This document shows positions 31,558-41,634 of a stretch of 64,000 bases of DNA, piece by piece. The position numbers and the translations under genes are program-made. Position 1 is the stretch's first letter. The number at the start of each line of letters is the position of its first letter. The notes below the pieces were generated by a model that saw only the letters and a list, made by a program, of their open reading frames with translations, was not told where the DNA came from and made no database searches. This DNA is from Paraneptunicella aestuarii (GTDB taxonomy: Bacteria; Pseudomonadota; Gammaproteobacteria; Enterobacterales; Alteromonadaceae), in NCBI RefSeq assembly GCF_019900845.1, contig NZ_CP074570.1, forward strand, positions 4,588,001 through 4,652,000. The letters run 5' to 3'.

Positions 31558-34500
31558 ATGCGCCGAATAGTCCATTTGTTGTTTTGGGTAGCCTGTATTT
31601 GGGCACCAAGTGTAATGGGGCAAAACCAATCATTAATTGAACTGGTAGACGTCAATAAGTCTTACTCTATTAACCGCAAAGCTCAAATATTGGAAGAGCC
31701 TAATGGTGTTTGGCAAATTAATGAAGTTGTACAACGACACAATCTCTTTTATAAGCCCACCTCAGATAATCCTAACTATGGCCTTAGTGAGAAAGGATTA
31801 TGGCTTTACTCTCAAATAGTAAATAAATCTGATATGCGTTTTTGGGTTGTTGATGTCAGCTTTGCCCAAAATGACAACGTGGATTTTTATTTGCTGGAAG
31901 ACGGCGAAGTTATTTTTGAAAGTAAGCAAGGAAAAGTCACCAATAATCAGTACAAACGATACCCTGTTTTCAAAATACAAATGAAACAAGGGCCAATCTA
32001 CGACCTCTATGTTCGTGTATATAACCCTCATCTCAACCGAGTCATTCCCATTGATATCTATTCCGGCAAGCACTTCAATCTGGTCATGAACGTGGATCAA
32101 ACCATGTGGGGTTTCTACTACGGTGGCTTGTTCATGCTTGTGCTGTATAGCGTAGTATTATTCATTAACACTCGCGAAAGTAGCCTCTTTGCATACGTTT
32201 TCTATCTCATCAATGCAATTTTATTTGAACTGGTTTGGGGTGGGCATCTTCATTTATTTCTTAATTCGCCAACCAGTCAGTGGCTCATGACCCATACCGA
32301 TCTGGTCTTTTCCCTGATGGCCTTTAGTGCAGGGTGTTTTGCGCTTTCCTTTTTAGAAGCATCCAATTCCGCACCAAAGGCCACCAAATTAGTGAAAATC
32401 TTTTTGGGCTTAGAATTTTTCCTGGTAATCATTTCCGCTATTGATGTATTCCCATCTAAAGTACAAAACTACCTTGTTTACTTCATTAGCATAGGCGCCA
32501 TATTTAGTTATCTCCGAGCAGGAATAGAAAGCTATTTAAACCACTACAAACCCGCCAGATACTTTGTTTTCGCCTGGACAATACTGCTCTCTTGCGCATT
32601 TGTAGGACTATTAGGCCTTATTGGATATCTTCCCTCTAACTTTGCGACCACCTATTGTTTCCAAATTGGCGTATTCATTGAATCGGCGTTCTTCGCTTTA
32701 GCCATACTGGAGAAAAGTCGCCATAAGCTGGAAACCGACGTGCAAAGTGCCACAGAAGATCTCATGAATAATCTGGAATTAATCGAAGAGCAAAACGCCC
32801 GTTTAGACATTGCACGCAAAGACGCCGTAAAAGCCAGCCATATTAAATCGCAATTCCTGGCGAATATGAGCCACGAAATAAGAACACCATTGAATGCCAT
32901 TCTGGGTTTTAGCAAAGAACTCTCAACGCTGTCACTTCCGGCAGATAAACAGGAACATATTCAAATTATCAATACTTCCGCGACAAACCTGTTGGCTATT
33001 GTGAATGATGTTCTGGACTTCTCTAAAATAGAAGCCGGAAAACTGCGCATTCACCAAGAGCATTTCAGCCCAACTGAATTGCTCGAAGAATTACTGTTTG
33101 TCAATTCGAAAGCGGCTCGAAAAAAAGGCTTGTTCTTTGGTTTCGACAGTTGCCCGCTACCGCAAAAACTGGTTGGCGATCCGGCACGTATCAAACAGGT
33201 ACTCACCAACCTGTTAAGTAACGCTATCAAATTTACCCAGGAAGGCTATGTCAATATGGTCGTGCGTGGAAAAGCACTCGACAACGGACTGTACCAACTG
33301 GAATTTCTGATAGAAGACTCCGGTATTGGTATTGAGAACAAGAACAAAAGTAAACTGTTTCGCGCCTTTTCCCAGCTTGACGAAGCGTTAACCCGCTCCT
33401 ATCAGGGAACCGGTTTGGGATTGGTGATTTGCCAACAACTGGTGCAATTAATGAAAGGTCGCATCAGCTTTGAAAGCCTTTATGGCGTTGGCAGTAGTTT
33501 TAAAGTCACGCTTACCTGCAAGCAAGCCTCCGAAGAATACGACATGATGCCGGATCCTCAATGGCAAGACAAAACCGTGGTCATTCTGGATAAAGACTTT
33601 TTAGCAAGACGCAGCAAAGCCAAGTTACTCACCTATTTAGGTGCCAAAGTCACATCCGCAGAAAGTCTGGATTTTCTGGCATCCCTGCATAACAAATATG
33701 ACTATTTGCTAGTGGATGCCCTAAGTTTAAATGGAATCAATCAAAGTGAATACTTACGTCAGTGCAAGCTGTTTCCGGCGAACGATAAGGTGCTACTTCA
33801 TGACAACCATCATTCCATTAACGCGATCCCGCAAGTGCATGACATCTTCAATCGCTACATTGAGAAACCGTTATTACTGTCTCGGTTAACCCATTTCTTC
33901 GAACAGGAAGAGCAAGACGATGCCGATATCTGGCAACAACGACTTGCCTCATTGCCCGCGATTAGCGTGTTAGCCGTAGACGATATGGAACTGAATTTAA
34001 AACTGCTGAAAACCTGGCTGCTTGATGCGCCGATTGATTTGGTGCTTTGCTACAGTGGCAAAGAAGCCGTTAGCCTGTGTGAAAGCAAAGATTTCGATCT
34101 CATTCTAATGGATGTTCAAATGCCTGAGATGGATGGTGTCGAGGCCACGAAACGTATTCGCCGTACTCGAATCAACCAGGGCACACCGATCATCGCAGTA
34201 ACCGCCCACGCATTCAGAGAAGAAAAAGAACGCCTGTTAAATTCGGGGATGGATGATTATCTGGCAAAACCGCTCGATCTGGGTTCTTTAATCAATACCA
34301 TCAAACGATGGAGTATAGGCGTTGAAGAAAAAGGCCCCATCACCTCAGATTTACCCGACTTTGAATGGAAACTTGCGGTCGGTCGCGCCAATGGTAACGA
34401 ATCGATAGCGAACGAAATGTTCTATGACTTTGTAGAGCAGTTACCGGAATCCTTTGCCGCAATCAGTCACAATGCTGAAAATCAACGCTGGAAAGAAATG

Positions 34501-34680
34501 CAACATTTTGTGCATAGGCTACATGGCGCATCTTGTTACACCGGTGTACCAAAGCTACAGTTTTTATGCGCAGAATGTGAAAAATGCCTGAAACTGGGAG
34601 ATATAGATGACGCAATGCGCTACGTCCCCAGTATTAAACAGGCGGTTGACGCCTTACTGAAAATGAAACAGGAAAGTTAA
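31558..34680 (+). CDS. Hybrid sensor histidine kinase (7TMR-DISM, HisKA, REC, HPt)
   Basis: 1040 residues. A signal peptide (to ~VMG) precedes a periplasmic 7TMR-DISMED2-like domain (~30-170) and seven membrane helices (~185-390). A coiled coil leads to HisKA with His439 (NMSHEIRTPLNAILGF), and the HATPase has LTNLLSNAIKF, EDSGIGIE and GTGLGL. A first, weakly conserved receiver (Asp720) precedes a canonical one (Asp852 in LILMDVQMPEMDG), and a C-terminal HPt has His989 (HRLHGAS). It should run an internal phosphorelay to an unlinked regulator, as BarA does. ATG 31558 gives a clean signal peptide; TTG 31546 is the alternative. Confidence 0.92.
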   Translation: MRRIVHLLFWVACIWAPSVMGQNQSLIELVDVNKSYSINRKAQILEEPNGVWQINEVVQRHNLFYKPTSDNPNYGLSEKGLWLYSQIVNKSDMRFWVVDVSFAQNDNVDFYLLEDGEVIFESKQGKVTNNQYKRYPVFKIQMKQGPIYDLYVRVYNPHLNRVIPIDIYSGKHFNLVMNVDQTMWGFYYGGLFMLVLYSVVLFINTRESSLFAYVFYLINAILFELVWGGHLHLFLNSPTSQWLMTHTDLVFSLMAFSAGCFALSFLEASNSAPKATKLVKIFLGLEFFLVIISAIDVFPSKVQNYLVYFISIGAIFSYLRAGIESYLNHYKPARYFVFAWTILLSCAFVGLLGLIGYLPSNFATTYCFQIGVFIESAFFALAILEKSRHKLETDVQSATEDLMNNLELIEEQNARLDIARKDAVKASHIKSQFLANMSHEIRTPLNAILGFSKELSTLSLPADKQEHIQIINTSATNLLAIVNDVLDFSKIEAGKLRIHQEHFSPTELLEELLFVNSKAARKKGLFFGFDSCPLPQKLVGDPARIKQVLTNLLSNAIKFTQEGYVNMVVRGKALDNGLYQLEFLIEDSGIGIENKNKSKLFRAFSQLDEALTRSYQGTGLGLVICQQLVQLMKGRISFESLYGVGSSFKVTLTCKQASEEYDMMPDPQWQDKTVVILDKDFLARRSKAKLLTYLGAKVTSAESLDFLASLHNKYDYLLVDALSLNGINQSEYLRQCKLFPANDKVLLHDNHHSINAIPQVHDIFNRYIEKPLLLSRLTHFFEQEEQDDADIWQQRLASLPAISVLAVDDMELNLKLLKTWLLDAPIDLVLCYSGKEAVSLCESKDFDLILMDVQMPEMDGVEATKRIRRTRINQGTPIIAVTAHAFREEKERLLNSGMDDYLAKPLDLGSLINTIKRWSIGVEEKGPITSDLPDFEWKLAVGRANGNESIANEMFYDFVEQLPESFAAISHNAENQRWKEMQHFVHRLHGASCYTGVPKLQFLCAECEKCLKLGDIDDAMRYVPSIKQAVDALLKMKQES

Positions 34681-34717
34681 CAAGGTAAAAAATACCAACG
34701 CCATATAGAACAATATG

Positions 34718-34741
34718 TACAGCCGCATGGAGGCGGCTGTA
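34718..34741. terminator. Hairpin between the hybrid kinase and DUF2982 genes
   Basis: Perfect 9-bp stem TACAGCCGC / GCGGCTGTA with a 6-base loop, in the gap between converging genes. No clear T-run on either side. Confidence 0.55.
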
Positions 34742-34774
34742 GTGCTCCATCAAGGGGTTCGCGCAAGCTGGCGT

Positions 34775-35452
34775 TTAATCTTCCTGCGCAACCTTGTTTT
34801 TACATTCTCGAAGCAGCTGCACAAACTCTTCCGTAGAGCGATCCAATTCCGCTACATTAATGAATAAATCATAGCCCAGTGTTTCCCGCAGCTTGGTCAT
34901 TCTGTTAGCAAACATAGCCTGCAACCCGGTATACAACTTACCACTTTCAGAGGTGTATCTATCGTCTTCCAATAAATGGTCATTGTAATCATTCTGGGTT
35001 TTCATCTGTTCCTTGATCGCTTGCAGCAGCAAGGAACGTTGCTCTGTCATAATGTTATTCATTAAACGCGGCGACATCGTTTCCAGAACAGGCTCGTAAC
35101 TTTTCACCCGAATGCCGACAACCGCCAAAGGATGGTGTTGCAAATCAACGTAAACACTGGGCACATCAAAACGCTGAATATTGTCCCAATGTAAATACCA
35201 CTGCCCATGTCGATGGTGATATCGCATTTCCTGACGAGAAAGATGCAGGCTATGATCGGGCTCTCTTAGCTTAAACCAGCCAATGAGTATGGCAACCAAG
35301 CCACCACAGATGATGAAAATTCCCATCAAACGCAGCTCAACAGGCAACCAACTAAGAACCATTGTCCCCAGAATAAGCGCCACACCGCCAATCGCGATAC
35401 TCGTCAGGCCGCCACCTTTAGATTGTGCCCGAATATAAATGACATCATCCAT
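34775..35452 (-). CDS. DUF2982 membrane protein
   Basis: 225 residues with two membrane helices near the N-terminus (IAIGGVALILGTMVLSWL and LMGIFIICGGLVAILIGWF) and a cytoplasmic remainder with PH-like features (HWDNIQRFDVPSVYVDL, VVGIRVKSYEPVL). The pattern fits DUF2982, a family seen mostly in Alteromonadales and relatives. Function unknown. It starts 3 bases after the stop of the small membrane gene at 35456. Confidence 0.75.
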   Translation of the reverse strand: MDDVIYIRAQSKGGGLTSIAIGGVALILGTMVLSWLPVELRLMGIFIICGGLVAILIGWFKLREPDHSLHLSRQEMRYHHRHGQWYLHWDNIQRFDVPSVYVDLQHHPLAVVGIRVKSYEPVLETMSPRLMNNIMTEQRSLLLQAIKEQMKTQNDYNDHLLEDDRYTSESGKLYTGLQAMFANRMTKLRETLGYDLFINVAELDRSTEEFVQLLRECKNKVAQED

Positions 35453-35455
35453 ACG

Positions 35456-35632
35456 CTATAACCAGAAAAAATACACGACAACGAACATCATCACTGCCCA
35501 TAAAATGATGAACCGCCAACGACGACAAGTAGGGCAATCGGTATGCCACCAGCGAGATAATTTGCTTGTTTTCATCTTATCCTGAACCACCCAGTAAGAA
35601 CGCTTAGCGCTATATTGTAACGCCGCTTTCAT
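35456..35632 (-). CDS. Small membrane protein with CPTC motif (58 residues)
   Basis: Frame from ATG 35632 to TAG 35456-35458. A basic N-terminal half contains WWHTDCPTCRRWR, then one C-terminal membrane helix (FIILWAVMMFVVVYFLWL). A second ATG at codon 20 has a better ribosome binding site (AGGA) and would give 39 residues including both CPTC and the helix. It is 3 bases upstream of the DUF2982 gene, so the two are very likely cotranscribed. Confidence 0.6.
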   Translation of the reverse strand: MKAALQYSAKRSYWVVQDKMKTSKLSRWWHTDCPTCRRWRFIILWAVMMFVVVYFFWL

Positions 35633-35703
35633 GCTATCATCCCCGGCTTTGTAATTTACCCCTTGATTTAACGGGCTGAAGCGCCCCAGATTTGAGACGA
35701 TTC

Positions 35704-36258
35704 ATGACGGACAAACTAGCCGAACATTACAGCGATATTATTACCCTTTTAGGCGAAGATGTAACTCGTGACGGGCTAATCGACACACCAAAACGTGCTG
35801 CCAAAGCCATGCAATTCCTCACCGCTGGCTATGATATGTCATTGCAAGAAGTAATCAATGATGCAATTTTTGAAGCTGACACCGACGAAATGGTTGTGGT
35901 TCAAGGTATCGAATTCTATTCCTTGTGTGAGCATCACCTTTTACCCTTTATTGGGAGCTGCAACATAGCCTATATCCCAAACGGCAAAGTGTTAGGATTA
36001 TCCAAGTTTGCTCGTATCGTCGATCTATTCTCTCGTCGCTTGCAAATTCAGGAAGGGCTAACCAAACAAATCGCCGAAGCAGTGCAAGAAGTCACAGGAG
36101 CGCGTGGTGTAGGTGTGATCATGGAAGCCAAACACATGTGCATGATGATGCGCGGCGTACAAAAGCAGAATTCCTCAATGGTCACATCAGTCATGCTTGG
36201 ATCATTCCGCGAATCTCAAGCAACTCGTACCGAATTCCTACGCTTAATCGGTAAATAA
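35704..36258 (+). CDS. folE: GTP cyclohydrolase I
   Basis: Makes 7,8-dihydroneopterin triphosphate from GTP, the first step of folate synthesis. 184 residues from ATG 35704 (a TTG at 35692 would add 4). Zinc ligands and catalytic residues are in [13 protein letters not shown] and [15 protein letters not shown]; the substrate segment [20 protein letters not shown] is intact. It is therefore the zinc-dependent type IA enzyme. Confidence 0.97.
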   Translation: MTDKLAEHYSDIITLLGEDVTRDGLIDTPKRAAKAMQFLTAGYDMSLQEVINDAIFEADTDEMVVVQGIEFYSLCEHHLLPFIGSCNIAYIPNGKVLGLSKFARIVDLFSRRLQIQEGLTKQIAEAVQEVTGARGVGVIMEAKHMCMMMRGVQKQNSSMVTSVMLGSFRESQATRTEFLRLIGK

Positions 36259-36273
36259 GCCGCTGCAAATTGA

Positions 36274-36305
36274 AACATCCCGGAATAAGCAAATTCCGGG
36301 ATGTT
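36274..36305. terminator. Hairpin between folE and yghU
   Basis: Perfect 13-bp stem AACATCCCGGAAT / ATTCCGGGATGTT with a 6-base loop, between two converging genes. There is only a weak T-content after it, but the stem is strong. Confidence 0.7.
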
Positions 36306-36328
36306 AGTCACACATTCAATACCAGGTT

Positions 36329-37189
36329 TTACATTTTGTCCTGGGTTTTAGTGTCGAAATCGCTGGCATCATGGCGTTCAAGCAACTGCTCATGAGGTTC
36401 ACCGAACACCCGATTCACCATACGACCACGCTTAACCGCAGTTCTTGAACCCACTTCTTCCGTCCAACGCATCAAATTTTTATATTCATGGGTTTGCAAA
36501 AACTCGGCTGCATTGTATACCGCGCCACTCGCCACACCGCCGTACCAAGGCCAGATTGCCATATCGGCAATAGTATAGTCATCACCGCAGATATACTGAT
36601 GTTTCTCTAGTTGTTTGTCCAACACATCCAACTGCCTTTTCACCTCCATGGTAAAGCGGTTAATAGGGTATTCGTAACGTTCTGGCGCATACGTATAGAA
36701 ATGCCCAAAGCCTCCGCCCAAAAATGGAGCACTGCCCATTTGCCAGAACAACCAGTTTAAACATTCTGTGCGGCCAGCATGGTCTTGCGGAATGAAAGCA
36801 CCAAATTTCTCAGCCAGATAAAGCAAGATCGAACCCGATTCAAACACGCGCGTTTCCGGATCCGTTGTCGTATCCAGCAAGGCAGGAATTTTAGAATTGG
36901 GATTAATATCAACAAAGCCAGAACCAAATTGTTCCAAATCCAAGATACGGATCAAAAACGCATCATACTCCGCATCGCTAAAGCCTTTGGCTAAAAGCTC
37001 TTCAAACATAATGGTGACTTTCTGACCATTAGGCGTACCCAGGGAATAGAGTTGGAAGGGATGTTTGCCTCGGGGAAGTTCCTTTTCGAATCGCGCCCCG
37101 GCGGTAGGGCGATTAATGCTGGCGAATTGCCCGCCATTCTCATCATCATAAGTCCAGATTTTCGGCGGTGTATAGGTTGGATCAGACAC
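36329..37189 (-). CDS. yghU: YghU-type glutathione S-transferase (disulfide reductase)
   Basis: 286 residues. The long N-terminal extension (YTPPKIWTYDDENGGQFASINRPTAG), followed by FQLYSLGTPNGQKVTIMFEE, is specific to the Nu-class YghU group. ESGSILLYLAEKFG is the glutathione gamma-Glu site and the helical C-terminal domain is complete (YTIADMAIWPWYGG). Family members reduce disulfides with two bound glutathiones. GTG start. Confidence 0.93.
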   Translation of the reverse strand: MSDPTYTPPKIWTYDDENGGQFASINRPTAGARFEKELPRGKHPFQLYSLGTPNGQKVTIMFEELLAKGFSDAEYDAFLIRILDLEQFGSGFVDINPNSKIPALLDTTTDPETRVFESGSILLYLAEKFGAFIPQDHAGRTECLNWLFWQMGSAPFLGGGFGHFYTYAPERYEYPINRFTMEVKRQLDVLDKQLEKHQYICGDDYTIADMAIWPWYGGVASGAVYNAAEFLQTHEYKNLMRWTEEVGSRTAVKRGRMVNRVFGEPHEQLLERHDASDFDTKTQDKM

Positions 37190-37311
37190 AGTGAAGCCTC
37201 GCTTTATTTATGTAAAGTGGGAAAAATGTGGTGCAACTTGAATCCACGCCCAAGGATTATTTATCTCTCTCTAACGTATTTTGCCCATCTAAATAGCTAC
37301 ACGGAGCTATT

Positions 37312-37419
37312 AGTCAGCTATAGAAAGTTGTGAGCAGACCCACTGTCGCAGGGAAGCGACGGTGGAGCTCCCCAAGAATGGGTTTACGGCGAGTCTGCGA
37401 CGAGTTTCTATAGGTGACT
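37312..37419. repeat. Cloverleaf-like palindromic element (108 bp)
   Basis: Outer arms AGTCAGCTATAGAAA (37312-37326) and TTTCTATAGGTGACT (37405-37419) pair over 14 of 15 positions. Inside are GCAGAC/GTCTGC (37334-37339, 37393-37398), CACTGTCGC/GCGACGGTG (37341-37349, 37356-37364, one G-T) and CCC/GGG (37371-37373, 37380-37382). It is GC-richer than its AT-rich surroundings and contains no ORF. It looks like a dispersed palindromic repeat or MITE-like unit, or a structured RNA. The rest of 37190-37553 has nothing I can name. Confidence 0.6.
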
Positions 37420-37553
37420 CTTCATTGCAGAAAATACTAGTCGCAAAAGAAAAGTTAACGCACAAGAAAGTACCCTACCTATATGGGAATGCTTTCCTAA
37501 AAATAAAGGCAACAACTTGAAAAGTGTAGGAAAACGAGTAAAGAAAAAAGCCT

Positions 37554-38204
37554 CTATTCGAAAGCAGAATCCTTGGCAAAATCTCGCAATTTAGAATCTT
37601 CTTGCTCAGTAAGGTGCGGATAAGCCTCTGCCACCGCTTGCATAATGTATGCAACGGGCACACCGTCAAATGTGCCGTGATCTGTCACATATTCCATATG
37701 TTTCTGCCCATTCTCGGTGTAAGGATGGAATATAGAATCCGTTTCACCATCGAATTCCAAAGGCACAACTCCAAATTTCTGGCATAGCTCCACATTAAAA
37801 ACAGGCGTACATTTCACCCACTGATCATCCAGAAATAATTCTGCGTAACCATGCATCACAAACAAATCAGAACGCAGTAATTCCAATAACTTAGGGCTGG
37901 AAAGATGATTGCGCACATTCGCCAAGCCCAAGCGAGCCGGAATGCCCAAACCTCTCGCCGCAGCAACCATCAATGCCGATTTAGGCACACAAAACGCCTC
38001 GCCTTTTTCAACCGCATAGCTGGCAGTCAGAGACGGCACACCATCAATAAAAGTGTAAGGGTTGTAACGAATGTCATCACGCACCAAGTAATAAAGCTCC
38101 ACCGCTTTCTCTTTGTTTGAACTGGCTTTCACCCGGGAAATAAGTTCTTGAATACCGGGATGGGAAAAATCTAATTCGGGAGTTTCTTGTAGGTACTTGT
38201 CCAT
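37554..38204 (-). CDS. Transglutaminase-like cysteine peptidase family protein
   Basis: 216 residues from ATG 38204 (MDKYLQET); a TTG at 38237 is an alternative. The transglutaminase core is seen in AVELYYLVRDDIRYNPYTF, the Cys region GEAFCVPKSALMVAAARGLGIPARLG and the His region MHGYAELFL. The usual Asp after the third strand is replaced by Thr in VKCTPVFN. Substrate unknown; it stands alone. Confidence 0.8.
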   Translation of the reverse strand: MDKYLQETPELDFSHPGIQELISRVKASSNKEKAVELYYLVRDDIRYNPYTFIDGVPSLTASYAVEKGEAFCVPKSALMVAAARGLGIPARLGLANVRNHLSSPKLLELLRSDLFVMHGYAELFLDDQWVKCTPVFNVELCQKFGVVPLEFDGETDSIFHPYTENGQKHMEYVTDHGTFDGVPVAYIMQAVAEAYPHLTEQEDSKLRDFAKDSAFE

Positions 38205-38313
38205 GGCAATTGCGTGGTATGACCAGTAGGTAGGCAAAGTGTAATAGATGCTCTCCTTGCAAACCAGTGCTTTGTATTAAAGGAATAACAGACAGCTCAC
38301 TTACGATTTTGTT

Positions 38314-39216
38314 ATGCAGGTGCTAACATCGGTGCATTCTTTTCTACCGTTACCAATGATTGTGCCCAAAATAGCAAACGACTCAGTATCGGTTTCCATT
38401 CAGCAACTCAAACAGCCTTCGCAGCAAGAAACGTGGCAACAAAAGTCCGATTGGGTTGCCGTTGAAGAACCTTTAGAGATCTGGGTTAAGTTCGCACAAT
38501 CGCAAGATAAACCTTTCCCGCTTACTGTCACCATGCGCACTCCCGGTGATGATCTCGATCTGGTGAAAGGCTGGCTGCTCTCAACCGCGTCGATATCGGT
38601 CAATGATATTGTAGATATTCGCCATACAGGAACCGAGACCTTAAAATCCGGGCAAAGTAATCGCGTTATCGTGACCTTAAAAGACGCCGTTCAAGACAAA
38701 ATAGCTCAGCTAGCGCGCAGTGAAATAATCAGCAGCAGTTGCGGCGTTTGCGGTTTTAAGCAGATTGAAAACCTGATGGATGAATTGCATCAAAGCCAGC
38801 GAAAAGCTAACTGTCGCATTAACTTGAACCCAATAAGCCTGGATAACGATCAGATATTCGCACTTACCCATCACCTCAAAGAAAACCAACCCTTATTTGC
38901 TGCAACGGGCGGAGTACATGGTGTCGGGTTGTTTGATGCAACAGGTAAGCTGTTGGATGTTCGCGAAGATGTCGGGCGGCATAATGCCATGGATAAACTC
39001 ATCGGTGCGCATTACGAAAAATTTTCGAGTTCATCCTACGGTGTTGTATTAAGCGGACGAGTGAGCTTCGATATGGTGCAAAAAGCCGTGAAAGCCAGCA
39101 TAGTGATGATCGTCGCCATTGGCGCGCCAAGCAGCTTAGCCATTGAATTAGCAAAAGAAGCAGATATAAGCCTTTATGGGTTTATCAACAGCAATAAAAT
39201 AAACCGCTATGTTTAA
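38314..39216 (+). CDS. fdhD: FdhD, sulfur carrier for formate dehydrogenase activation
   Basis: Transfers sulfur from IscS to the molybdenum cofactor of formate dehydrogenases. 300 residues with the CxxC motif at Cys143 and Cys146 (SSSCGVCGF), and the conserved FAATGGVHG, REDVGRHNAMDKLIG and SGRVSFDMVQKA. The ATG at 38314 has no good ribosome binding site and an internal start is possible. The YdeP-type oxidoreductase follows after 21 bases, its likely client. Confidence 0.95.
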   Translation: MQVLTSVHSFLPLPMIVPKIANDSVSVSIQQLKQPSQQETWQQKSDWVAVEEPLEIWVKFAQSQDKPFPLTVTMRTPGDDLDLVKGWLLSTASISVNDIVDIRHTGTETLKSGQSNRVIVTLKDAVQDKIAQLARSEIISSSCGVCGFKQIENLMDELHQSQRKANCRINLNPISLDNDQIFALTHHLKENQPLFAATGGVHGVGLFDATGKLLDVREDVGRHNAMDKLIGAHYEKFSSSSYGVVLSGRVSFDMVQKAVKASIVMIVAIGAPSSLAIELAKEADISLYGFINSNKINRYV

Positions 39217-39237
39217 ATACAACTTTCAGAAAAGACC

Positions 39238-41529
39238 ATGAGCAAAGAAAACACGCCTCCACAAAAAATCACCGTCAGCCTTCCCAAAGACTGGGCGGCG
39301 GGCGTACCAGCGGTCATTTCAGCATATAAGAATGTCGGCACGAAAGTGGGCGCAATCAAAGGTTCAAAATTGCTACTGGAAGCCAACCAAAAACAAGGCT
39401 TCGACTGCCCCGGCTGCGCCTGGCCAGACCCATTAGGCCACAGAGCCACCTTTGAGTTCTGCGAAAACGGAGCCAAAGCCATTGCCGACGAAGCCACACG
39501 CAAACGCGCCGATGCTGAATTCTTTGCTCAATACAATATAGAACAACTCAAAGCTGAATCAGACCGTTGGCTTAACGATCAAGGTCGATTAGTCGAGCCC
39601 TTATTTTTAGACCAAAGTTCTGAACACTATCGCCCCATCTCCTGGGAAGCGGCTTTTGAACTTATTGCCGACGAACTTAACGCCTTAAACAGCGCCGACG
39701 AAGCGGCTTTTTACACCTCAGGGCGAACCAGCAACGAAGCGGCATTTCTGTATCAACTTTTCGTTCGAGCCTTCGGCACCAACAACCTGCCCGATTGCTC
39801 CAATATGTGCCACGAATCCAGCGGCGTCGGGCTAAAAGAAAGCATCGGCGTCGGTAAAGGCACAGTCACGCTAGAAGACTTGCACCACTCAAAAGCTATT
39901 TTTATTTTTGGGCAGAATCCCGGCTCTAACCACCCCAGAATGCTATCAGCCTTGCAAAAAGCGAAACGCAATGGCGCGACAATTATCACCATCAATCCAT
40001 TAGACGAAACCGGTTCAAAACGCTTTAAAAACCCGCAAGAAATAGAAGGCGTAATAGGTGCTGGCACAGCACTTCGCAACCTGCATTTGCCAGTGAAAAT
40101 AAACGGCGATGTGGCCTTATTAACCGGGTTGTGCAAATACCTGCTGGAACAGGACGAACTTAATGGCAATGTGCTTGATCACGACTTTATCGCATCTTAT
40201 TGCTACAACTTCGACGCATTTAAGCAACAAATACAAGCAAGTGATTGGCAAGCCATAGAAACGGTCAGTGGCATCAACAAAGCACAGATCATTCAAGCCG
40301 CCGAGCTCTACATGCAAGCCGACAGCGCCATTTGCTGCTGGGCAATGGGCATGACGCAACATAAAAACGCCGTGGCCAATATCCAGATGATGACCAATTT
40401 TCTCATGCTGCGTGGCAATTTAGGCAAGCCGGGAGCCGGAGTCTGCCCGGTGCGTGGACACAGTAATGTGCAAGGCGATCGCACCATGGGGATTTGGGAA
40501 AGGCCATCACAAGCCCTGCTTGATGCCATTGAACAGGAATTCCATTTCCAGCCCCCGCAACATCATGGCGTTGATGCCGTGCAATGCGCAGACGACATGC
40601 TCAGCGGCAAAATCAAAGTCTTCTTTGCTATGGGTGGCAACTTCTATTCCGCCATGCCCGACAACCAACGTGTAGGGCAAGGCTTAAGTAACTGTTCCCT
40701 TACTGTGCAAGTCTCAACAAAACTAAACCGCTCGCACCTGTACCACGGAAAACGCGCACTAATATTGCCAGCGCTGGGTCGAACCGAAATCGACACCCAA
40801 GCAAGCGGCATTCAGATCGTGACCGTTGAAAACTCAATGGGTGTGGTGCAAACCTCTTACGGGAAGATCCCGCCCGCATCGGAGCATTTAAAAAGCGAAG
40901 TGGCGATTATTGCCGAACTCGCAGACAAGGTGTTTGCTACGAGAGGAACCTCGAATAACACTATTCCCTGGCTTAGCTTCAAGCAGGATTATCGACACAT
41001 TCGCGACCATATCGCCAAGGTTATCCCCGGTTTTGAGGACTTTAATCAACGCATAGAAAAAGAAGGCGAATTCCAACTTCCCAACGCCGTGCGCGATGCT
41101 CGACGTTTCGACACCGCCACAGGCAAAGCCAACTTCACCTGCCACGACATTGAACCCATTGATGTGCCAGAAGGCTGTTTTATATTGATGACCTTACGTA
41201 GTCACGATCAATTCAACACCACCATCTACACCGACAACGACCGCTACCGAGGCATTCACGGCACTCGCAAAGTGCTGTTTATTAACAAGCACGACATTGC
41301 TTCGCTAAATTTAAAAGCGGGAGACAGGGTAGATATCACCTCGCATTGGCAAGACGAGCCAGACAGAACCATCACAGGATTCCAACTGGTTGAATACGCT
41401 ATCCCACAAGGCAGTGTTGGCGCTTACTACCCGGAAACTAACGACTTGATAACGTTAGGAAGCAAAGCCGATAAAAGTAACACACCGGCTTATAAGTCGG
41501 TGGTGGTGAGTTTGAGGAAGTCTTTATAG
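39238..41529 (+). CDS. ydeP: FdhF/YdeP-family molybdopterin oxidoreductase
   Basis: 763 residues. A CPGCAWPDP segment near the start, the bis-MGD core (AFYTSGRTSNEAAFLYQLFVRAFG, NMCHESSGVGLKESIG, FGQNPGSNHPRM) and a C-terminal cofactor domain (LRSHDQFNTTIYTDNDRYRGI) define the YdeP group. It lacks the N-terminal 4Fe-4S Cys pattern of true formate dehydrogenases. The reaction is unknown; in E. coli YdeP is linked to acid resistance. Cotranscribed with fdhD. Confidence 0.9.
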   Translation: MSKENTPPQKITVSLPKDWAAGVPAVISAYKNVGTKVGAIKGSKLLLEANQKQGFDCPGCAWPDPLGHRATFEFCENGAKAIADEATRKRADAEFFAQYNIEQLKAESDRWLNDQGRLVEPLFLDQSSEHYRPISWEAAFELIADELNALNSADEAAFYTSGRTSNEAAFLYQLFVRAFGTNNLPDCSNMCHESSGVGLKESIGVGKGTVTLEDLHHSKAIFIFGQNPGSNHPRMLSALQKAKRNGATIITINPLDETGSKRFKNPQEIEGVIGAGTALRNLHLPVKINGDVALLTGLCKYLLEQDELNGNVLDHDFIASYCYNFDAFKQQIQASDWQAIETVSGINKAQIIQAAELYMQADSAICCWAMGMTQHKNAVANIQMMTNFLMLRGNLGKPGAGVCPVRGHSNVQGDRTMGIWERPSQALLDAIEQEFHFQPPQHHGVDAVQCADDMLSGKIKVFFAMGGNFYSAMPDNQRVGQGLSNCSLTVQVSTKLNRSHLYHGKRALILPALGRTEIDTQASGIQIVTVENSMGVVQTSYGKIPPASEHLKSEVAIIAELADKVFATRGTSNNTIPWLSFKQDYRHIRDHIAKVIPGFEDFNQRIEKEGEFQLPNAVRDARRFDTATGKANFTCHDIEPIDVPEGCFILMTLRSHDQFNTTIYTDNDRYRGIHGTRKVLFINKHDIASLNLKAGDRVDITSHWQDEPDRTITGFQLVEYAIPQGSVGAYYPETNDLITLGSKADKSNTPAYKSVVVSLRKSL

Positions 41530-41634
41530 CCGCTTATGTTATCTGTCTCTTCGTCACATCTTTTTATGTCAGATAGATTCTATTCATTAATGATAATTAT
41601 GCTTTTGTTATTTCTTTAGGTTTCTTGTATGACA

